A stretch of 64,000 nucleotides of DNA from Pseudomonas paracarnis (lineage in GTDB: Bacteria; Pseudomonadota; Gammaproteobacteria; Pseudomonadales; Pseudomonadaceae): positions 531,023 through 595,022 of the forward strand of contig NZ_CAJFCN010000002.1 of the NCBI RefSeq assembly GCF_904063055.1, in the 5' to 3' direction. A program made the position numbers and the translations under genes. This document shows positions 60,390 through 64,000 of the stretch, piece after piece. Under the pieces are notes generated by a model. The model was not told where the DNA came from. It did not search any database and worked only from the letters and a program-made list of their open reading frames with translations. Each line of letters opens with the position of its first letter. Within the stretch, counting starts at the first letter, position 1.

Positions 60390-61688
60390 ATGCGCGAACC
60401 CGGTTTATTGAAACCTGCGGTGCTCTGGCTGCTGCTGTTGGCGCCGCTGTTTTTCAGCACCTATGGCTTTGCCACCTGGGTCACCAGCCAGCGCAGCGAC
60501 GTCGGCACCCTGGTGTTCGGCTGGGAAACACACATGCCGTTCTGGGCCTGGACCATCGTGCCCTACTGGTCCATCGACCTGCTTTACGGCTTCTCCCTGC
60601 TGCTGCCCAATACACGGCATGAGTTGAAACAACATGCACTGCGCCTGCTGAGTGCGCAGGTGATTGCCGTGAGTTGCTTCCTGATCTGGCCATTGCGCTT
60701 CACCTTCGAGCGACCGGAACTGGACGGTGTGTTCGGCTGGCTGTTCGCCGTGCTGGCCGGTTTCGACAAACCGTTCAACCAGGCGCCTTCACTGCATATC
60801 GCGCTGCTGGTGATCCTGTGGGTCATGTATCAGCGGCACACCCAGGGGATTTGGCGCTGGGTGGTGCATGGCTGGTTTGCGCTGATCGGCATCTCGGTGC
60901 TGACTACTTATCAACATCACTTTATCGACTTACCCACAGGCGCCCTCGCGGGGTGGTTGTGCGTGTGGTTATGGCCGGTGGAACACCCGAGCCCATTGTT
61001 GAGTGCCCGGTTAACGCGCGATACCCAACGCTGGCGCCTGGCTGTTCGCTATGGGCTGGGTGCGATAGTACTGCTGACGCTGGGTTTGTTACTTCGCGGC
61101 GGCTGGCTGTGGTTGCTGTGGCCAGCGGTTTCCCTCGGCTTGATCAGCGCCAACTACCTGGTGATCGGCGCGCCGGGCTTTCAAAAACGTACAAATGGCC
61201 GCCTGACGCCTGCCGCTCGCTGGCTGTATGCGCCTTACTTGGCAGGGGCGTGGACCAATTCGCGGCTGTGGACACGCAAACATCCACAGCCGGATCTGAT
61301 TGTGGATAACGTCTGGCTGGGGCGTGTTCCTACAACCTCTGAGCAAGGCCCGTTCAAAGCCATTGTCGATCTGTGTGCCGAACTGCCGATTAATCCACAG
61401 GGCCGTGCTTATGCCTGCGTGCCGGTACTGGACCTGATCACCCCGACAGCCGACGAATGCCTGAAGGCCGCGCACGCCATTGAACGTCTGCGAATGAGTG
61501 GCCCCTTGCTGGTGTGCTGCGCCCTCGGTTATTCCCGTAGCGCCACTGCCGTCGCCGCCTGGCTGCTGACCACCGGGCGCGCCGCAACGGTTGACCAAGC
61601 ACTGGCTATCATTCGTACAGCACGGGCCACTGTAGTCCTGCACCCCGCACACCGTAAAGCGTTGGAGGGTTTGCACCATGCCCGCTGA
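60390..61688 (+). CDS. PAP2 phosphatase fused to dual-specificity phosphatase (YnbD-like)
   Basis: 432 aa from the ATG two bases after the previous stop. N-terminal six-helix PAP2 lipid phosphatase with PSLHIALLV and HHFIDLPTGALAG as motifs 2 and 3. The soluble C-terminal domain (about 315-432) has the Cys-x5-Arg phosphatase loop CALGYSRSA. The combination is that of E. coli YnbD. Probably removes phosphate from phosphatidylglycerol-phosphate-like or phosphatidic-type lipids made by the operon. Overlaps the next gene by 11 bp. Confidence 0.88.
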   Translation: MREPGLLKPAVLWLLLLAPLFFSTYGFATWVTSQRSDVGTLVFGWETHMPFWAWTIVPYWSIDLLYGFSLLLPNTRHELKQHALRLLSAQVIAVSCFLIWPLRFTFERPELDGVFGWLFAVLAGFDKPFNQAPSLHIALLVILWVMYQRHTQGIWRWVVHGWFALIGISVLTTYQHHFIDLPTGALAGWLCVWLWPVEHPSPLLSARLTRDTQRWRLAVRYGLGAIVLLTLGLLLRGGWLWLLWPAVSLGLISANYLVIGAPGFQKRTNGRLTPAARWLYAPYLAGAWTNSRLWTRKHPQPDLIVDNVWLGRVPTTSEQGPFKAIVDLCAELPINPQGRAYACVPVLDLITPTADECLKAAHAIERLRMSGPLLVCCALGYSRSATAVAAWLLTTGRAATVDQALAIIRTARATVVLHPAHRKALEGLHHAR

Positions 61689-62121
61689 TATGGAACTCCA
61701 GGTAGTCGCCAGCCTGCTACGTCGTGGCCGTTCCCTGGATCAGTTATCCACAGGCCTGACGTTGCTCGGCGTACTGTTCGGCCTTGCCCAACTGTTGTTG
61801 GCCAGTATTTCGACGACCTGCCTGCTGCTGGCCCTGTGGATGATCGTGCTGGGCCTGCTGCAAAAATACTGGGCGCTACGGGTGGCCTTTGACGCCGATC
61901 TGTTCGCCTTGCTGGCCCGCGACGTTACCCGCACGCCAGACCTTGACCAAGCCTTGCAAACCCTTGGCCTGCAATTGCCCAAGCGAGCCGGTCGGCCATG
62001 GAGCGAACGCCGGCGCGGCGCTCTCAAACTGTTGCGTAAACAAGCCTGGCTACTGGGCGCGCAAGCGCTGCTGACCCTGGGCGTCATCCTTGCCAGCCCT
62101 TGGCTGCCTTTTGCCGGATAA
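61678..62121 (+). CDS. Small two- to three-helix membrane protein of the lipid operon
   Basis: 147 aa; GGAGG ten bases before the ATG at 61678 (a second ATG at 61690 is possible). Membrane helices at about 25-65 (LTLLGVLFGLAQLLLASI and CLLLALWMIVLGLL) and 122-142 (LLGAQALLTLGVILAS), with a cytoplasmic basic segment between (PKRAGRPWSERRRG). No family recognised. Its overlap with the phosphatase gene and its place before the acyltransferase indicate a role in the same pathway, perhaps as a subunit. Confidence 0.75.
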   Translation: MPADMELQVVASLLRRGRSLDQLSTGLTLLGVLFGLAQLLLASISTTCLLLALWMIVLGLLQKYWALRVAFDADLFALLARDVTRTPDLDQALQTLGLQLPKRAGRPWSERRRGALKLLRKQAWLLGAQALLTLGVILASPWLPFAG

Positions 62122-62130
62122 GGAATCCTC

Positions 62131-62751
62131 ATGTTCGAACCCGTGGTCGCCACGCTGATTACCTCCATGGCCCGCACCGTCACCGGCGCTCGCAGCCTGT
62201 GGCTGGGGTGCGCGCCAGTGCCGGTGCAGCGCATCTATTTCGCCAACCACAGCAGCCACGGCGACTTTGTGCTGGTGTGGGCGTCGCTGCCGCAGAACCT
62301 GCGCAAGTTCACACGCCCGGTGGCCGGCAGTGATTACTGGAACAAGAGCGCGTTGCGCCGCTACATCATCAACCGCGTATTCAATGGCGTGCTGATCGAT
62401 CGGGAGCGCAAAGAGGCTGTGGATAACCCACTGATGCCCATGCTCGCGGCCCTGGAAGGCGGCGATTCGTTGATCATCTTTCCCGAAGGCACGCGCAATC
62501 TGGAGGATGGCTTGCTGCCGTTCAAAAGCGGCTTGTACCACTTGGCAAAGAGTTACCCACAGGCCGAATTGGTCCCTGTGTGGATAGCCAACTTGAACCG
62601 GGTCATGCCCAAGGGTCGCGTATTGCCATTGCCGTTGTTATGCACCACCAGCTTCGGTGCCCCCCTGCAATTGGAAGAAGGCGAAGACAAAGCCGCCTTC
62701 CTCGCCCGCACTCGCGACGCCCTGCTCGCCCTTGCCCCGGAGCATTCCTGA
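62131..62751 (+). CDS. PlsC-like 1-acylglycerol-3-phosphate acyltransferase
   Basis: 206 aa. Acyltransferase motifs NHSSHGDF (HX4D, about 40-47), FNGVLIDRER, FPEGTRNLEDG (about 118) and VPVWI. Shorter than housekeeping PlsC and without a long N-terminal membrane anchor. It would supply phosphatidic acid-type substrate to the CdsA-like enzyme encoded immediately downstream. It is an addition relative to the four-gene E. coli ynb set. Confidence 0.88.
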   Translation: MFEPVVATLITSMARTVTGARSLWLGCAPVPVQRIYFANHSSHGDFVLVWASLPQNLRKFTRPVAGSDYWNKSALRRYIINRVFNGVLIDRERKEAVDNPLMPMLAALEGGDSLIIFPEGTRNLEDGLLPFKSGLYHLAKSYPQAELVPVWIANLNRVMPKGRVLPLPLLCTTSFGAPLQLEEGEDKAAFLARTRDALLALAPEHS

Positions 62752-62752
62752 G

Positions 62753-63685
62753 ATGGATAGCCAAACCCTGATGTTATTTGGCGGCATCGGCGCGATCCTG
62801 GTCATCGCCTCGCTGATCGGCCTGATCCTCAAGCTGCGCACCCGTGGCAGCCCGAATGCCGTGATCGACAACCTCAACGCCCGCATCAACGCCTGGTGGG
62901 TGATGGTGGTGGTCATCGGCATCGCCTTCTGGCTCGGCACCGGCGCGGTGATCCTGCTGTTCTACGCGGTGTCGTTCTACGCCCTGCGCGAATTTCTCAC
63001 CCTCACCCCGACCCGGCGCAGCGACTACCCGGCCCTGGTGGCCGCGTTTTACCTGGCCCTGCCGCTGCAATACCTGCTGATCTACGCCGACTGGTATGGG
63101 CTGTTCTCGATCTTCATCCCGGTGTACGTGTTCCTGCTGCTGCCGATCCTCGCCTCCCTGGGCGGTGACAGTACGCACTTTCTGGAACGGGCATCGAAGG
63201 TGCAATGGGGGTTGATGATCGCCGTGTTCTGCGTGTCTTTCGTCCCGGCGCTGCTGACATTGGACATACCGGGTTACGAAGGCCGTAACCTGCTGCTGAT
63301 CGCCTATCTGGTGATCGTGGTGCAGCTGTCGGACGTGCTGCAGTACGTGTGCGGCAAGCTGTTCGGCAAACACAAGATCGCGCCCAACCTGTCGCCGTCG
63401 AAAACCGTGGAAGGTTTTGTCGGCGGGATCCTGTTGTCGTCGCTGATCGGCGCAGCGCTGTGGTGGACCACACCGTTCAATCCCTGGCAATCATTCCTGA
63501 TCGCGCTGCTGATCAACCTGCTGGGGTTTGCGGGAGGGATTGTGATGTCGGCGATCAAGCGTGACCGCGGGGTGAAAGACTGGGGCCACATGATCGAAGG
63601 GCACGGCGGGATGCTGGATCGGCTGGATTCGGTGTGCTTTGCGGCGCCGATCTTCTTTCATCTCGTGCGCTACTGGTGGACCTAA
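62753..63685 (+). CDS. Phosphatidate cytidylyltransferase paralogue (CdsA/YnbB-like)
   Basis: 310 aa from the ATG one base after the previous stop. Eight or so membrane helices, with the CDS signature SAIKRDRGVKD, then IEGHGGMLDRLDS near the C-terminus. Makes CDP-diacylglycerol from CTP and phosphatidic acid, the substrate of the CDP-alcohol transferase at the operon head. In E. coli the YnbB paralogue is known to contribute to synthesis of the glycolipid MPIase. Last gene; a REP pair follows 33 bp later. Confidence 0.9.
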   Translation: MDSQTLMLFGGIGAILVIASLIGLILKLRTRGSPNAVIDNLNARINAWWVMVVVIGIAFWLGTGAVILLFYAVSFYALREFLTLTPTRRSDYPALVAAFYLALPLQYLLIYADWYGLFSIFIPVYVFLLLPILASLGGDSTHFLERASKVQWGLMIAVFCVSFVPALLTLDIPGYEGRNLLLIAYLVIVVQLSDVLQYVCGKLFGKHKIAPNLSPSKTVEGFVGGILLSSLIGAALWWTTPFNPWQSFLIALLINLLGFAGGIVMSAIKRDRGVKDWGHMIEGHGGMLDRLDSVCFAAPIFFHLVRYWWT

Positions 63686-63718
63686 CCCACCCCTTTCTCA
63701 AACCCGATGGAGATCAAA

Positions 63719-63807
63719 TGTGGGAGCTGGCTTGCCTGCGAAGGCGGTGGTGCAGTAACAGATGCAGCGACTGACACGCAGCCCTCGCAGGCAAGCCAGC
63801 TCCCACA
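63719..63807. repeat. REP inverted pair (GCTGGC type)
   Basis: Arms 63719-63741 and 63785-63807, 23 bp complementary, same family as at 10111. The rest of 63808-63905 shows no gene; CCTACCTGTAGG there is a short palindrome. Confidence 0.9.
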
Positions 63808-63905
63808 GGGGATATGCGCCTACCTGTAGGTATTATGGTGCTTTCAATACCTCTAGCCAGTGATCTCGATATAGGGGTTGTACGCCGGAATCCCAGAAAT
63901 TTCCG

Positions 63906-64000
63906 TCAGCCCAGCTCCAGTCCCGCCACGAGCGCATCCAGGTCGATGAACTTGCCGTCAGTCTGGAAGGTGTAATGCCCGTTCAGCAGGATGTGCCGCC
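63906..64000 (-). CDS. C-terminal fragment of an unidentified protein (cut by right edge)
   Basis: On the minus strand the last 31 codons read RHILLNGHYTFQTDGK then FIDLDALVAGLELG and a TGA (63906-63908). The rest is beyond the window. Not recognised. A protein-like stretch in another frame continues past the stop (LTEISGIPAYNPYIEITG, to about 63856), so a frameshift may have shortened the C-terminus. Confidence 0.5.
   Translation of the reverse strand, partial: RHILLNGHYTFQTDGKFIDLDALVAGLELG

Noticed and set aside
10111..63807. Repeated palindromic units as a CRISPR array
   Set aside because: Units are paired, far apart, lack regular spacers and no cas genes are present; they are REP doublets.

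Overview
The window looks like chromosomal DNA of a fluorescens-complex Pseudomonas. It is GC-rich and densely coded. It carries six perfect inverted pairs of the REP families common in this group (TGTGGGAGCTGGCTTGCC and relatives). Gene order matches pseudomonads: oadA-pycA-LysR-RpiR-(GGDEF/EAL)-uvrD, and dksA2/zigA/amidase/folE2/carbonic anhydrase/dihydroorotase. There are no rRNA or tRNA genes, no CRISPR array, no insertion sequence and no prophage.

Layout. 0-6.7 kb: two large paralogous toxin-like proteins in tandem, the first cut by the left edge. 6.7-10.1 kb: a MocR-type regulator divergent from a PaiB-like protein and two GNAT acetyltransferases. 10.2-12.8 kb: homocysteine S-methyltransferase divergent from an amino-acid ABC binding protein and permease that lack an ATPase. 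12.8-14.5 kb: a HipA/HipB-type toxin-antitoxin pair in hipA-first order, with four operator-like palindromes spaced 42, 42 and 41 bp. 14.6-19.0 kb: two tandem autotransporters, the second almost passenger-free. 19.1-34.5 kb: housekeeping genes (two-subunit pyruvate carboxylase, its LysR neighbour, RpiR regulator, GGDEF/EAL protein, UvrD, Tim44-like protein, SMI1/KNR4 protein, CPA2 antiporter, thioesterase). 34.6-35.9 kb: pyridoxal kinase and DUF3301.

36-57.7 kb is dominated by metal homeostasis. Two perfect 15-bp Zur-box palindromes sit in two divergent promoters. They flank dksA2-zigA-DUF1826-cobW, a small secreted Cys protein, a cell-wall amidase, and a co-translational folE2-ABC-carbonic anhydrase-dihydroorotase operon. 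These genes are mostly zinc-sparing paralogues, zinc importers or zinc chaperones. After DUF3617, cardiolipin synthase and cyclopropane synthase genes comes a bufferin-type RiPP operon (bufA-like precursor, DUF692/MNIO enzyme, DUF2063 partner). Upstream of that is an SPFH trio fused by tight overlaps to an HmtA-like P1B ATPase. A degenerate third Zur-like box precedes the SPFH/ATPase operon.

58-63.7 kb is a six-gene lipid operon resembling E. coli ynbABCD: CDP-alcohol phosphatidyltransferase, hydrolase-methyltransferase fusion, PAP2-dual-specificity phosphatase fusion, small membrane protein, PlsC-like acyltransferase and CdsA-like enzyme. The right edge cuts an unidentified minus-strand gene. 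The most noteworthy signals are the ubiquitin-tail-like RLRLRGGG in both toxin paralogues, the phased HipB-type operators, the zinc-starvation regulon beside a metallophore RiPP operon, the 12-bp DnaA-box-like coding array in the MocR linker, and the lipid operon.
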